From contig ML679963.1 in assembly GCA_007922225.1 (NCBI GenBank), positions 5,332,624-5,396,623 of the forward strand: a stretch of DNA of 64,000 nt. Reading direction: 5' to 3'. This document shows positions 1 to 11,079 of the stretch, in pieces. This stretch comes from Emydura subglobosa. Lineage: Eukaryota > Chordata > Testudines > Chelidae. Made by a program: the position numbers and the translations under genes. The notes beneath the pieces are model-generated. The model searched no databases. It saw only the letters and a list, made by a program, of their open reading frames with translations, and was not told the DNA's origin. Each line of letters begins with the position of its first letter. The stretch's first letter is position 1.

Positions 1-1201
1 TCTCTGCCTGGCATACTGGGCTTTCCAAACGTCGTCTTACTTTATTACATAACACTGATTTATTAAGCTGGCTCTACACCTGAACAACACACAATCACAC
101 TGCAGAGAACTAACAGGACTACAGAATATGTGAGTCTCAGATGATCATAATCTATTACCAAAAAAATCAATCCATCCATCTTTATATCCACCCATTTATC
201 ATATTTACACAGCACCAGGCACTGTATTTCTAGGTGTCATAACGGAGGAAGGAGTAAAGATGAGCCATAACTGCTACCATTTATACAATTCACAAACTCA
301 CTCCTCTCTGATCTTTGGTGGGGCAGATAAAATGGAACCGAAGACTAAACCACCTGGGTTATTTTGTATTGGTAAACCAAAATCAGCAGTTCTGCCTGTC
401 TTCACAGTAAAAAATTAATCCTGAATTTCTTCAGGAAGACTAAGATTAGTTGTCCCATATCTTCAATTATTCCTTGGCATTGCATTAGTAGACAATAGTC
501 TTATCAAAGGGAAATAATTCTCTAATTGCAGAATTAAGACCAGGATATTTTTACACTTTGAATAACAGTTTTGTGAAGTGTATGAAATCACTGACAGGCT
601 GGTTATTTCCGAAGAGTTTTGATGTTCTTTGCCTTTTGTACACACCATTATTAGTGGGTCAAGAAAGCTCATGGTATTCAATCTAAACTGATAACAGCTA
701 ATCCTATCCTTGTTAGTTATGAAATTGATTTACTTTTACATTTTATTTTTTGCTCCAATTTCCCCTTTTCAGTACTCATACCAGAAGTTCCAGTATTTGA
801 ATAGATAGCTCATCAAATTTCTCAATCACTGGGCAGATTATGTTTTAAGAATAAGACTTAATACGTTATTCTGTGCTCAGAATCCATGAAATACAGCCAG
901 AAGATAATGGCAATACCGATAAGGTTAGGGAAAGCATGGTGCCAATTAAACGGATTACAAAACATTTGACAGAGAGCAGACTGGATGAACATGAAGGATG
1001 TGTTTACCGACAAACTGCTGAAACTGTACTGACAACGACAAAAATAAGACCATGATGTGTGAAATCAAGCTCTTCTGCTATATTAACCTAGTAACATCTT
1101 TTTTCTGTTGATGAACCAGTTTTCATCTCGTTGAAGAAGTTAATTTAGGAACAACCCAAGAGAGAAGAAAATCAGGTACCATTTTAGCCACAAAAGTTTA
1201 T

Positions 1202-1268
1202 GGGTGAAATCCTGGTCTCATTGAAGTAAATAGCAAAACTTCCCTTCAATGGAGTCAGAATTTCACCC
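1202..1268. repeat. Short hairpin (MITE-like) repeat
   Basis: Imperfect inverted repeat of 67 bp. The left end GGGTGAAAT is the exact complement of the right end ATTTCACCC, and the inner CATTGAAG pairs with CTTCAATG. It belongs to a group of short palindromic repeats scattered through the window, many with a TTGACTTCAATGG-type centre. It is probably non-autonomous and old, since the arms have diverged between the matching blocks. Confidence 0.6.
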
Positions 1269-1698
1269 TATGGACAGACATCTTTGACATGAACAGCAAG
1301 TTCATCTCTCTCCTTATGTACTAAAGATGGGCTCATACTGAAGCCTTTCCATACTTCTGTAGCATATGATATGTTTTATTAAACAAAGAAAAGGAAAACC
1401 ATTATAATAAAAATCTAACGTATTTTTATAATAAAATCTATTACCAGGAGTAACTCTTTCGCCGTAGAATCAAAAAAGAATATAGATACATGTTTCAGCT
1501 AAATACCTTCACTTGAATATCAAGGTTCTCAAGCATTTCAGCTTGGGTTCATCTCTAGTAAGAAGCTTTGCTTTGCAATTCTAATATGTTTATCTTTGCA
1601 ATGTCGAAACACATTATGGAGAATTCTGTCCTCAGATAAGCACATACAATTCATACGGATTCTAATACATAGGCACCTATGAAGACAATTTCTTCTGT

Positions 1699-1812
1699 GG
1701 GCCTAATTCTCTTCTTATACTAGTCTTACCTTTGTGTAACTCCACTGATGCAGGCTTTACACAAGGAGTAACTCCTTATTCATACTAGTGTAACTGAAAT
1801 CAGAATCAGGCC
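1699..1812. repeat. Short hairpin (MITE-like) repeat ending GGGCCTGATTCT
   Basis: The left end GGGCCTAATTCT pairs with the right end AGAATCAGGCCC with one mismatch. The centre contains repeated TGTAACTCC and GGAGTAACTCC blocks in opposing orientation. It is the same structural class as the other GATCTGGCCC-type hairpins in this window. Confidence 0.6.
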
Positions 1813-4017
1813 CTCTGTCTTCTGCTTAACAATTCTCCATCTTTATTAACAGCCTAGGTTTCCCTAATTATTTAAATCAAATCACCTTGCTTATATTGCA
1901 TGATCTTTCTTTAATATTACAATTCTTTCAGGGTTTTAATATAAAAGACAAATTAAATTAAACTCCACAGCAGGGAAAAAACCCAAGTCCTTGGAAACCT
2001 TCTTTATTTTCCCAGTTAGCTACACCAACCAAAGACCAAGAAAATCGGGCCAGCTTATTTTATTTTCTGAAAAAAACCTGGTGCTTAAAAAAATGTTTTC
2101 AAATATTGTAATGTTTCTAGTATGCTATTTTTTAAGTCAAAATTGGTCGGCTATATCTTTCAAAAGCTAGAGGAATTTTTTTTCATTAAACCTCTAAGGA
2201 TGGCTTTGGTTAAAATATGAAATCAAGTAGCTCCATTTCCTGTCTTCTGAGGAACAGTAAATCAGAAATAATATATTATCCAAAAATATAGTAATGGTTC
2301 TATTAAATGGTTTGACAGTTCGGAGCGTCATGTTGCTTTTTGCAACACACACACAAGCAAAAATAATAGAGTAAATAGGAAAGGAAATGACACTCCAGTT
2401 TTAATCAAGAAAAGATGCATCCCTCCCATGAGAGAGACATGCGTTTGACTCTACTGGAGATGGCAAAGTCTGGAAGTGTTATTGAGACAGTGCCTGCAGA
2501 GAGGAAGTGCTTCGCATCACTGCACAACTACCTTCTCTGGCTGATTAAGAAGCATGGATGGGCTCTGAAGGGAGTCCTGACCCACTCTGGACTGGAAATA
2601 TTGGTGACCAAAATGTAAGCATCAAAAAGGTGTTAGTACAACTGAAAAAAAAGGACCCCACAGGGGTGGATGGAAACTCCCTGTCCAAAGTAAAGGGGCA
2701 AATTATAACATTTAAATAGCAGTAGTTGAACTTTCCTACAGCGTTTGCCAGTTCACTTCCATGCTATAATTCTGCTACTCCACGGGACTGTCACAAAGCA
2801 GCAGCATTTAGTTCTTACTTGAACAGGGATCTGTCCAAATTCCACTGTTAGGAAATGGCGTCTTCTCCAACCTGCTGTAGATTTGACTTCTGTATGTGTA
2901 ACCATGTTCTGCTGCATGCTACGTCGATTCTATCTGGTGTATGTTTGACATATTTCCATCTAATTCATATACGGTATGTGTGCTGCGACTTCTGTGTGAT
3001 GAACTCCAGAAACAATTCACCCTCTGCATGTTTTTAATAACTCAAGGCTTAAGTGTTAATGATCAGCTTTGGAAATGGTTGCACAAACGGCTACATATGA
3101 AGGTAAGTCCATTTATCCATCCTCTTTCCCTTCCCCATTCTTTCTCCAGAATTGTTCACTGTAATGCTATAAACGGGACATCACTCACCATTACTGTATC
3201 CTGCCAATTAATTAATGTATATTTTATTGTCTATGGGCCCAAGCATACTGGGTGCTGTGCACCCTCAAATCCTTTTGAAATCCTGGGAGACGAAGGCTGC
3301 TCACCTTGACTCCTCTTCTGCCGACTATGGAAATGCTTTTTATTTCATTATAAACAAGAGAAGAACAAGTTATGAGAGAGAGTGACTGTGCGTGATCAAA
3401 AGTAAAATCTGGCCCCCATGGGGTCACAGAGGGGCCTAAAACACTGAGGAAACAGAGTGGTTCCATGGCCCAGGGGAGGAAGCAGTCCAGGCAGGAGCAA
3501 TGCATATGGATTTGTGCACACTGTGCTTTGGAGATCATGCACTTCCATTGCCCAAAACACTTCCTTGATGGAGAGTCCAGGGGCTGTGGATATTAAAGAC
3601 CACAGACCACAGCAGTGGCTATGTGATAAATTCTGCTGATACTCAGGTTCCATCTCACCTTCCTCTGACAGAGAACCCTTACACAAAGCCCATTTACTCA
3701 AGCTTTGTGAAATGGGGTTAAGGATCTGGTCTTAGATAAGTGCTGCAGATGATTTGGAACGCTAGCCTGTGAAATAACCAGATATCATGGAGATTGTCCC
3801 AGGTTTCAAATGTGAATGAAACTGCAATTCTCAGAGCTGAAGCAGTCAAATATTTTTATAAATACATAAATCTTTTCAAGGAAAAACAAATACAGAGGAA
3901 AGAATGCAAACCTTAATGTAAAATGCATAATAAAGTGTGTGCTAGTTGTTAATTTTGCTCCTGATTACCCAGCCTGTCTGCAGCACTAATGTTGAAATGC
4001 TTGCAATTTTTAAAACA

Positions 4018-4029
4018 CCCCCCCCCCCC
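4018..4029. repeat. Homopolymer C tract (12 C)
   Basis: A run of twelve C in otherwise AT-rich DNA. It is a simple-sequence tract, likely length-polymorphic. Confidence 0.9.
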
Positions 4030-4880
4030 AGTCATTTAAAAATAGTTTCCTGCATGTTATATGAATAAGCAAAACCTAAGGTTCTAAATCCAGGAGAACT
4101 TTGAAGTATGAAACCCATGGTCTATGAGAACTATGTTTTCATTAATCAAAGTAGATGTTTCTAAAGCCATCAGATTTATCATGACTGGATTTCAGATGTG
4201 AAACCCAATATACACACAGACATACACTGCTTGTCCTTTTGGATTAGTTTTGACCTTTTACTCTCCTTTCTAAAGGATCTGCATTTCCTCAGAGCAAGGC
4301 TGCTCTGCTTTACCACACTATCAGCCAAAGAAGCCTTGACAAAGTACATTTTCAACTCGCAGCTTTTTATGTCTGAGTATGTCTGGGTTAAGGTCAAAAT
4401 ATAAACGATTAAATGTATTTATTAAAAGCCGCCTTTGCCTCAAATGCTCTCTGCAGTTCTGCTATATGCCACCAAACAGCAGTTTCACACAACACTGGTG
4501 GTAACGCCACCTAACTACCATATGAGGAACCCATGCCTTGTTGCATAGGATAACGAGTCCTAGATTGGTGAAAGCTGAGCAAAGTCACACAGCTGATAGG
4601 GTCTAATAAAAGATGCCAGCTAAGCTGCTCTTAGAGCAACTGAGGTGTTTCCTTTATGGGGTGTCCAACTTCAAACTCCTTCCTTCTCAAGGCTGGAAAT
4701 CTGGACAAAGAGCGAAGGAAGCCAGGTGGTTTAACAACTTCAAATATAAAATGTAAACGCAACAATCCTCAGATAGTCAGCGGAGACTGAACTTTAGATC
4801 TTCAGAACCAAAAGTACAGGGCCTCTGCCAGCTTGTCTAAAAGAGTAATCCCATTAGCTAGTTGCAGCAGGAGGCTCTTA

Positions 4881-5141
4881 TGGCTTGTGTACATGGAGCA
4901 GCAACACGCACTAGAAGGGTGTGATTTCTAACATGCACCAATATGTTTTGTATTCACTGACCCGCATGAACTCTCCCTGCCGATGCCAAGGGAAAGTTCC
5001 CTAGTGCATATTCACGTAGTGCTAGGGAACTTTTAGTTTCCACCAGCAGGGTCTACACAGGCCATTTACTGCGCAACATGTTGGTGCACTTTTAAAATCA
5101 CACACCTCCTGTGCAATTCGCTACTCTGTGTACACAAGCCC
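4881..5141. mobile_element. PIF/Harbinger-like MITE with TTA duplications
   Basis: The element is 261 bp. The left terminus (TGGCTTGTGTACATGGAGCA) and the reverse complement of the right terminus (GGGCTTGTGTACACAGAGTA) match at 16 of 20 positions. TTA stands directly outside both ends (4878-4880 and 5142-5144), the 3-bp duplication typical of PIF/Harbinger insertion. The interior is itself partly palindromic around 4990-5035 (GGGAAAGTTCCCTAGTGC facing GTGCTAGGGAACTTT). It encodes no transposase, so it is non-autonomous. A second partial copy lies at 50380-50486. Confidence 0.7.
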
Positions 5142-5335
5142 TTACTTTCTATATGCAACCAGCCACGAGAGGGGAACAAGACACATTATGCAAATGCGGC
5201 AGTGCTGATGCACAAAGGCCTATTTTTTCTTTAACAGGTGGTTTCCAATCCTTTATTCATTTTCAATTAAAGTTAGAGGCAGTGATCTATGGTAATTGAA
5301 AATAGCTGAAGAGACGAGAGAGCGGAAGAGAGAAT

Positions 5336-5412
5336 GGGCCAGATCTTCACCGGTATAAATAATCACAGATCCACAGAAGTCAATGGAGCTACACCAATTT
5401 AGGATCTGGCCC
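5336..5412. repeat. GATCTGGCCC hairpin repeat
   Basis: A 77-bp near-palindrome running from GGGCCAGATCTTCACC to AATTTAGGATCTGGCCC, with AAGTCAATGGAGCTACACC in the right arm. I recall this family as abundant in turtles and crocodilians. It is the clearest member in the window and can serve as the reference for the other hairpins. Confidence 0.75.
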
Positions 5413-5795
5413 AGAATGCTACTTGGGCTTTTTTTTTCTAATGGGTCCCTGGCTCCCCCTAACCTGTAAATACTTGTAGTTTACATGCCTCCTGGTCACA
5501 ATTCAATGTTGAAGTTAGAAAAATGACTGTTCATGTAAGCGCAAAGCCTCAAAGACTGTCAGATTTCAGAGATTTGATGGTCTCTGAATCTCTTCGGTCT
5601 GAAAATTTCACAAGCAGTACCCTTCTTGCAAGATCTCCAGCACTTTTTAGTTTGTGCAGGGTTGGAAATACTTTCTTGCTTAGTGCTGGCTAAAATTAGA
5701 AAATTTAGGGGCAAAGGATTATTTTAAAATAAAGTTTCCCAAAACTTTACCACCTCACGAAAGGTTTGGTTAAAGCTAAATTAAGGAAAAGGTTG

Positions 5796-6010
5796 AGATT
5801 TTCAAAGTTGATTGGGGTATTTAAACACTCAATTCACTCCCATGAAAAACTCAACCAAGAATTTTAGATCAGTCTTTATTTTGCCTTACACCTAATGTGA
5901 ATAGAACTCACTCTTACATTTTGTGATGCCCAAATCTAAGACACACTTAGTGAGTAGTGCTATTGACTTCAATGGGACAACTTGCATAAGGTGTGTGCAG
6001 AATTAGGACG
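5796..6010. repeat. Two decayed hairpin repeats side by side
   Basis: The stretch 5796-5880 starts with GAGATTTTCAAAG and has CACTCCCATGAAAAACTC in the middle. The stretch 5885-6010 contains TTGACTTCAATGGGAC and ends CAGAATTAGGAC. Both resemble hairpin families with a TTGACTTCAATGGG core. Their arms have decayed and the exact ends are uncertain. Confidence 0.45.
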
Positions 6011-6984
6011 CTGCTGTTTAGTGGAGAGGATAAGACTACTACTAAGAGACAATATACTATTTTCTATTGAATTTATATGCCCGTTATTTTATTATTAGTT
6101 TCTTAATTTATTCAAAAAGGACTGGGAGGCATATCTTATCTAAAGAAATGTGAACTCTATTGCCGGTAACTAAACAACATGTTGTCTTACTTTAGTTAAG
6201 AAAAAAGCAGGATTTATCATGCTCATTATCAACCCTCTAGTGAGTGCAAGTCCACATATATATGTACAAAGGACATGTAATGGATTAGAAAGGGATCACA
6301 TTTACCCAGAGGTAAGGAAATATCTGACAATTCACCAGGTTTTTTGGTTAACTGAGATCTTATATTACACTTAGAGACACAAGCGTGGATTTGTCACATT
6401 GCTTGAGAATTAGTGGGAACTGTCTGAGCCAAGGAATTTGATTTTGATTGTGCTTTATTTGAATTTAAGAAATGTTGAAAAAACATTGGAGCAGTGCTAC
6501 ATTTTAATATATCCCTCAAACTGTAACAGGATACTCACTCTTGTGTAATAGAAATATAGCATGTAATGTACATAATGCGTTTGCAAATTTGAACTCAAGA
6601 TTCTGGAACATGGTTTACAGCCTTTTGTATCTAACTGGGAGACCACAGCCCTATCTTTGCAGTTAGATTTAGCTTACTCTACCATCCTGTATATTTCTCC
6701 ACCCTGATTCCCACTATAAGCCATATAGCAAAATCAGAATTTCTTCTCTGTGAAGACTCCATGTTACAACTTTGCTACTAAAATACTTTTTAGTGCCATT
6801 CGGTTTGTAAAGGAGAGTAAAACAGATTGCTGAACCTTCAGCTTTTCTGTGCTGTGGAGTGAAATTTTAATGTTAATAAAACATTTATCTAATTTTAAAA
6901 TGGAAAATGCAATTCCCTAGCACAGGATCCAAGAATACTTTGCAATTCTGCAACAAAGACTGTGACTGTGCAAGCGTTGTCTTG

Positions 6985-7140
6985 ATGAAATTAAGCACGT
7001 GTGTATGTGCTTTGTTGAATTAGGGCCAGATGCGGGACTGTCTTTTTGTTCTGTGTTTGTACAGCACCTAGCACAGCAGGGTCCTGGGCCATTACTAGGG
7101 CTCCTAAACGCTCCCATAATACTAATAAGAAAGCTTCCGA
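6985..7140 (-). repeat. L2-type LINE/SINE tail fragment
   Basis: Read on the minus strand, this contains GGTGCTGTACAAACACAGAA followed by AAAGACAGTCCC. I recall that text from the 3' region of a common sauropsid L2-type repeat. The same block in the opposite orientation appears in decayed form at 34795-34866 and 53530-53630, which supports its being interspersed. The plus-strand sequence just before it (TTGTTGAATTAGGGCCAGATGC) looks like the edge of a separate hairpin repeat. Confidence 0.5.
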
Positions 7141-7513
7141 GTTAGAGAATGACCTCAACGGAGTTACACCAGGGATGAATTTTGCATATGGTGCAGAGAC
7201 AAAACAATAGTTAAGCATCATTAACATGTTTCAATTACATTATACAGAGTAGTGAATTTATCCCTGGAAAAACAGGCGAAGTTGTTATATATAGTGTTCA
7301 CAGGCAAAGATGTTCATAAACAAGAAGAGCAAAAGAAACGGTTTCTGACCAGCTGAGAGAGGGTCTGGCATTTTGGAATTTGCTACAATTACAAGAGAAG
7401 AAGGAACTACACAAGCAGGCATCTACCCAGGAGAACTGTGATTGTTGGTTTATATCAGTAGCCATCAGCTAACAATGAAACTAATATTTTTTGCACTATA
7501 GGGATAGAAAAGT

Positions 7514-7846
7514 CTCTAGTGCAGTGATACTCGGACTGAGACTCGGGAGTCGCAAGTGGGTCTTTAATGTTTCTCCTGTGGCTCTTTGTAGTACATAATA
7601 TTAAAACACTGTGTGATTTAATATTTAACCAATCTAAGTTATTAACCAATCAAGATGCTTTTACTATGTTATTAACCAGTTGTGGAATATTCGGTCAATC
7701 ATTTTGCTGTGAGAATTATCTATCTATCTATCTATATAGAGAGAGTAAATGAAACAATGAATTCATACTACTGTGGCTCTTCTGGGTAATGTTGATCACA
7801 AATTTGGCTCCTGAACCCCTGAGGTCTGAGTATCACTGCTCTAGTG
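7514..7846. mobile_element. hAT-type MITE with perfect 8-bp target duplication
   Basis: The element proper spans 7522-7838 (317 bp). Its left end CAGTGATACTCGGACTGAG and right end GGTCTGAGTATCACTG form terminal inverted repeats of about 16 bp. CTCTAGTG flanks both sides exactly (7514-7521 and 7839-7846), the 8-bp duplication characteristic of hAT insertion. There is no transposase coding. A short TCTA microsatellite (about 7717-7735) lies inside. The intact duplication suggests it is younger than the surrounding repeats. Confidence 0.85.
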
Positions 7847-8199
7847 CATGATATCACCTTTTCGAGATGAAACATTTCACAGCCCAGCTGACATATAAAT
7901 AGAAACCAAAACATTTTCTTAAAGTGCATCCACTAATCTCACTCAGGATTCCTAGTTTATAATGTATTGGTCTTGCTTCACCATGAGATAATGTATGTTT
8001 CATTTCCAATCTACTGTCTAATAAGTGCTTGTACACAGGATAAATAAATCTAACTTGCAAATACTATGCAGTTAGTGTGCATTTGAAAGGGGACAAGAAG
8101 AGATGTGTAATTAGGGATGAGTTTTATCTCCCCCTGCTGCCTCGGCCAGAGCATATAACACAACCTCAGGATTTGAGCCTGTGAAAGCAACTGCTATAT

Positions 8200-8975
8200 A
8201 AGAATGCTAATTACAACAACACCCTGAAAGAAATCTTTCCTGAACCCCCTCTTCTGGCCTTTAAATACCCCCTCCCTCAACTCTCCAAGCTCATCATCAG
8301 AAACAAGCTCCCCACAGACCAGGACACACCAACTACAAGTGGACCAAAACCTGCAGACATATCTCCACTGCTGCAATGACCAGCACCCCCTACAACACAC
8401 CTTTCAAGATCCACGGGTCCTATACATGCCTATCACAACCTGTGGCATACCCCATCCAATACACTAAATGCCGCAATAACAACTATGTGGGTGAAACAAG
8501 ACAATCACTATGCTCTCAAATGAACTCATAAAAGAAAATGATAAAACACCATATTACCTATGGGTGAACACTTTTCACAAAGCTATCACTCTGTATCTGA
8601 TCTATAAGTCCTCATCCTCAAAGGAAACCTGCACAACACTTTCAAAAGACAAGCTTAAATTCATAACTTTGCTTGACACTAAAAATTATGGCTTAATAAA
8701 GACACTGGATTTATGTCTTATAATAACAATCTGTAACCCAATTACTTCCCTTTTTTGTTCTATGACTACTTCACCTTGAATGCTCCCTTGGAATATGTGC
8801 TAACTACTTATATGCTAAACTATCTACTTGATCTTGTATTTAGCTGTGACATTTTTGTACTGTACATTTCCCAGACCTGAAGAAGAGCACTGCATAGCCT
8901 GAAAGCTTGTCTTTCTCACCAACAAAAGTTGGTCCAATAAAACATATTACCTCACCCATCTTGTCTCTCTAATTA
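8200..8975 (+). mobile_element. 5'-truncated Penelope-like retroelement, dead
   Basis: This is the 3' part of a Penelope-like element (PLE), a retroelement with reverse transcriptase and usually a C-terminal GIY-YIG endonuclease. The reverse transcriptase core is missing. The frame from 8403 to 8531 reads through a GIY-YIG-like segment with TKCRNNNYVGETRQSL, in which the YVGETRQSL block is well kept. The upstream GIY-like segment reads VAYPI. That frame stops at 8529-8531, and translation further on meets several stops, so the copy is a pseudogene. The 3' untranslated tail runs from about 8770 to 8975 and ends in CACCAACAAAAGTTGGTCC followed by a polypurine AATAAAACATATTACC-type segment. The same tail recurs at 31597-31800. 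Assignment rests on recalled family sequence. Confidence 0.75.
8403..8531 (+). pseudogene. GIY-YIG endonuclease fragment of the PLE
   Basis: A 42-codon open stretch ends at an in-frame TAA. The visible residues are a Cys-containing stretch (YTKC) followed by NNNYVGETRQSL, the second signature of PLE-type GIY-YIG nucleases, in which Tyr and Gly belong to the YVG motif. The downstream half, which would carry the catalytic Arg and Glu, is broken by stops. In a live element this nuclease nicks target DNA during insertion; this copy cannot. Confidence 0.65.
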
Positions 8976-9334
8976 TGGCAACGGTCATAAGAGTGGCCCC
9001 TTCTCCCTCTGCACTATCTATGCTACTGTAGTTGTATTCAACTTGAACAGCCATTTCCTGGAGTAAATGTCATTCATCATGACATACTACCATCACTAGA
9101 GTTTGGGGCACTTTGGGTGTTTTCATTTGCTTAACAGAAAGTAGCATATCTTTAGCCAGTTATAGCAAAGATTTTCATGTTAATTCTAAAATTTCTTACC
9201 CTAAACATATGCTGTAAAATTATTTTTCTTAAGGAAACCATGGAGAAATAACAGCTTTCTTATGACACCTTCTGTAGCAAACCTTATTGTGTTAATATGT
9301 CATTTTGATAGGAAAGTATCTACTAATCTTCACC

Positions 9335-9770
9335 TGGCCTCTTATAACAACAACTTCCAAATAAGTATCTTAAAGTGCTTCACAAACATTAAGAGACAGA
9401 TTCTGATGCTAAAGTAGAAATATAGTAACACATCAAAAAGTAGTTCAGCTGGAATCAATGGAAGAAGTGCTATTCAACCACAGTAAGGGTATTGGAAACT
9501 AGCCTGTTTATTAAGCTTCAACACATCAGTGAAATGGGTAGGTATTATTACCTCTGTTTTACAGACACAAGGCCAGATGCTCAGTTAGCATAAATAGACA
9601 AGTGGCACTGAAGTAAATGGAGCTTGCCCATTTACACCAGCTGAGGATCCGGCCCACAAAAAGGCTAAAGTGACTTTCCCAAGGTCATGGAGCAAGTTAC
9701 TGATAGAGTCAAGATTGGAATCAAGATCTTCTAGTCTTGCTCTCCAACCACTAGACAACACTGCCTATAA
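9335..9770 (-). repeat. MIR-type SINE interrupted by later insertions
   Basis: The reverse complement of a MIR-type SINE is split into three parts. At 9335-9390 is the 3' end (AAAGTGCTTCACAAACATTA). At 9536-9570 is the segment TATTATTACCTCTGTTTTAC. At 9656-9770 is the 5' part, with GTGACTTTCCCAAGGTCATG and the segment reading toward the tRNA-derived head. Between the last two sits a complete GGCCAGAT..GGCCC hairpin (9571-9655). The first gap (about 9391-9535) holds a less certain insertion. Confidence 0.65.
9571..9655. repeat. Hairpin repeat inserted in a MIR
   Basis: An 85-bp palindromic repeat from GGCCAGATGCTCAG to CAGCTGAGGATCCGGCCC. MIR sequence resumes at once on either side. The flanks ACACAA and ACAAAA share a short ACAA string that may be a target duplication. 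The insertion shows that the hairpin family was active after this MIR copy had landed. Confidence 0.7.
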
Positions 9771-10083
9771 TGAAATCCTTAGCTTAAACATAGACTGCTT
9801 ATGTGCAATACCTGATCTTCCTAGACATTCAGTGCACCTGCGATTCTAGGCGCTCACTTGGACAACCAGTGAAATGGCTGTCTAACCAGTGAAAGGTGAA
9901 CTTTTCTTTTTTATTTACACAAAATTAAAAAAACTTTTCCTTGCAAGCTTTCCAGACTAGGAAAGATAAACTGTGCAGATCCTTTGTCCAGATCCTGAAG
10001 GCACTGGAGGTAAGTGCAGAGTTATACCATCGGAGGACCTAATCCCTAATCTAGGGTTTGATATTGCAATGTATAAGCACTTT

Positions 10084-10177
10084 AGCTCCAATTCAGCCAA
10101 GAATTTAAGCACATATTTTATTTTAAACATATTCTTAAATTTAAGTGTGTGCTTAAGTGGTTGCTGGATTGGGGCCA
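10084..10177. repeat. Hairpin repeat with AGCTCCAATTCAGC termini
   Basis: The left end GCTCCAATTCAGCCA pairs with the right end GCTGGATTGGGGCC. The inner blocks TTTAAGCACATATT and TAAGTGTGTGCTTAAG also oppose each other. A related GCACATG / CACTTAAGTGC-type text is found at about 34130-34245. Confidence 0.55.
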
Positions 10178-10990
10178 GAGTGCTCAGCAACCTGCAGGAT
10201 CAAGCACCTATTTCCTACCATATCATGTCTAACAGGGTATTTCATTCCAACTATGAGTGGTATAGAGAGCATAAACAAGACCCAGCTGGTCTTGAGCCAA
10301 CAGACCAATCCTCACTGTCTGAAGTTTTCCTCTGAATATATTCAAGAGGTTTTGCCCTTGTCACTTATATTATTCATCAGACATCTGGTGGCTGTATAAG
10401 GCAGAGTGGCATTGCAAGGTGAGATGATTGAGTGAAAAAATTATTGCAGCTGGCATGTCTTGGCCTACGGCTTTCAGTCATTTAACTCATCTCATTCTCA
10501 TCCTTAGAAAAGACTCTACTCAAAGGGCAGGAGATTTACCCTTCTACATGCCTCATGTTTGCACTGGGTAATTTGGGATAACAACTCCAAATGCAAACTG
10601 GGATTAGGAGAAAAGGGTTCTTTCTTTATGGTTAAATATCAAAGAATGAATGTGAATTAAAAAAAACATATACAGAGATTGTGTTTCCCACTTAAATATT
10701 TCTACCATTTTTTACCTGACAAATGCTACTCAGTGACTAAGGGGGGAGGGAAGTATAAAAGATTACTAAGTGTACTTACAGTTCTTTATTTTTACAGGTA
10801 CATATTCCAATTGTAATTCATTGTTTTAACATCATCATGTGTGAATTTCTGCTGTCTTCTCTCATCAGATTACACGGTAAAAATAAGGACAGTGTGCAAA
10901 AGATTTTTATGAAAAGGTAGATGAACATTAGTTTACAGTTTAAGCAAAAATGAATAAATAAATAATAAAAAACCTAGAGGAAAGTTAAAT

Positions 10991-11076
10991 GGTCAGATCT
11001 TCAGCTCATGTATATTGGCACAGTTCCTTTGACTCCAATAGAACAATGCTGATTCACACCAGGTGTGGATCTGACC
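10991..11076. repeat. GGTCAGATC hairpin repeat
   Basis: An 86-bp near-palindrome. GGTCAGATC at the left pairs with GATCTGACC at the right, around a CCTTTGACTCCAATAGAAC centre. It is a divergent member of the 5336-5412 hairpin class. Confidence 0.6.
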
Positions 11077-11079
11077 CAA

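Larger units (their letters stand above)
1..4880. other. Mostly unique AT-rich non-coding DNA
   Basis: No exon, RNA gene or large repeat was recognised here. Open frames are 60-122 codons and overlap one another on both strands, as expected by chance. Two short hairpin repeats (1202-1268 and 1699-1812) and a 12-C run at 4018-4029 are the only structured sequences I can support. The stretch could hold regulatory elements that only a cross-species alignment would show. Confidence 0.6.

Noticed and set aside
2941..3309. 122-codon frame with a good donor-like site (ATGAAGGTAAGTCC near 3098-3111)
   Set aside because: The frame continues through the donor without effect, no matching acceptor or domain was seen, and three other frames overlap it.
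8510..8779. 89-codon plus-strand frame inside the PLE
   Set aside because: It is in a different frame from the GIY-YIG remnant and is a shadow of it.
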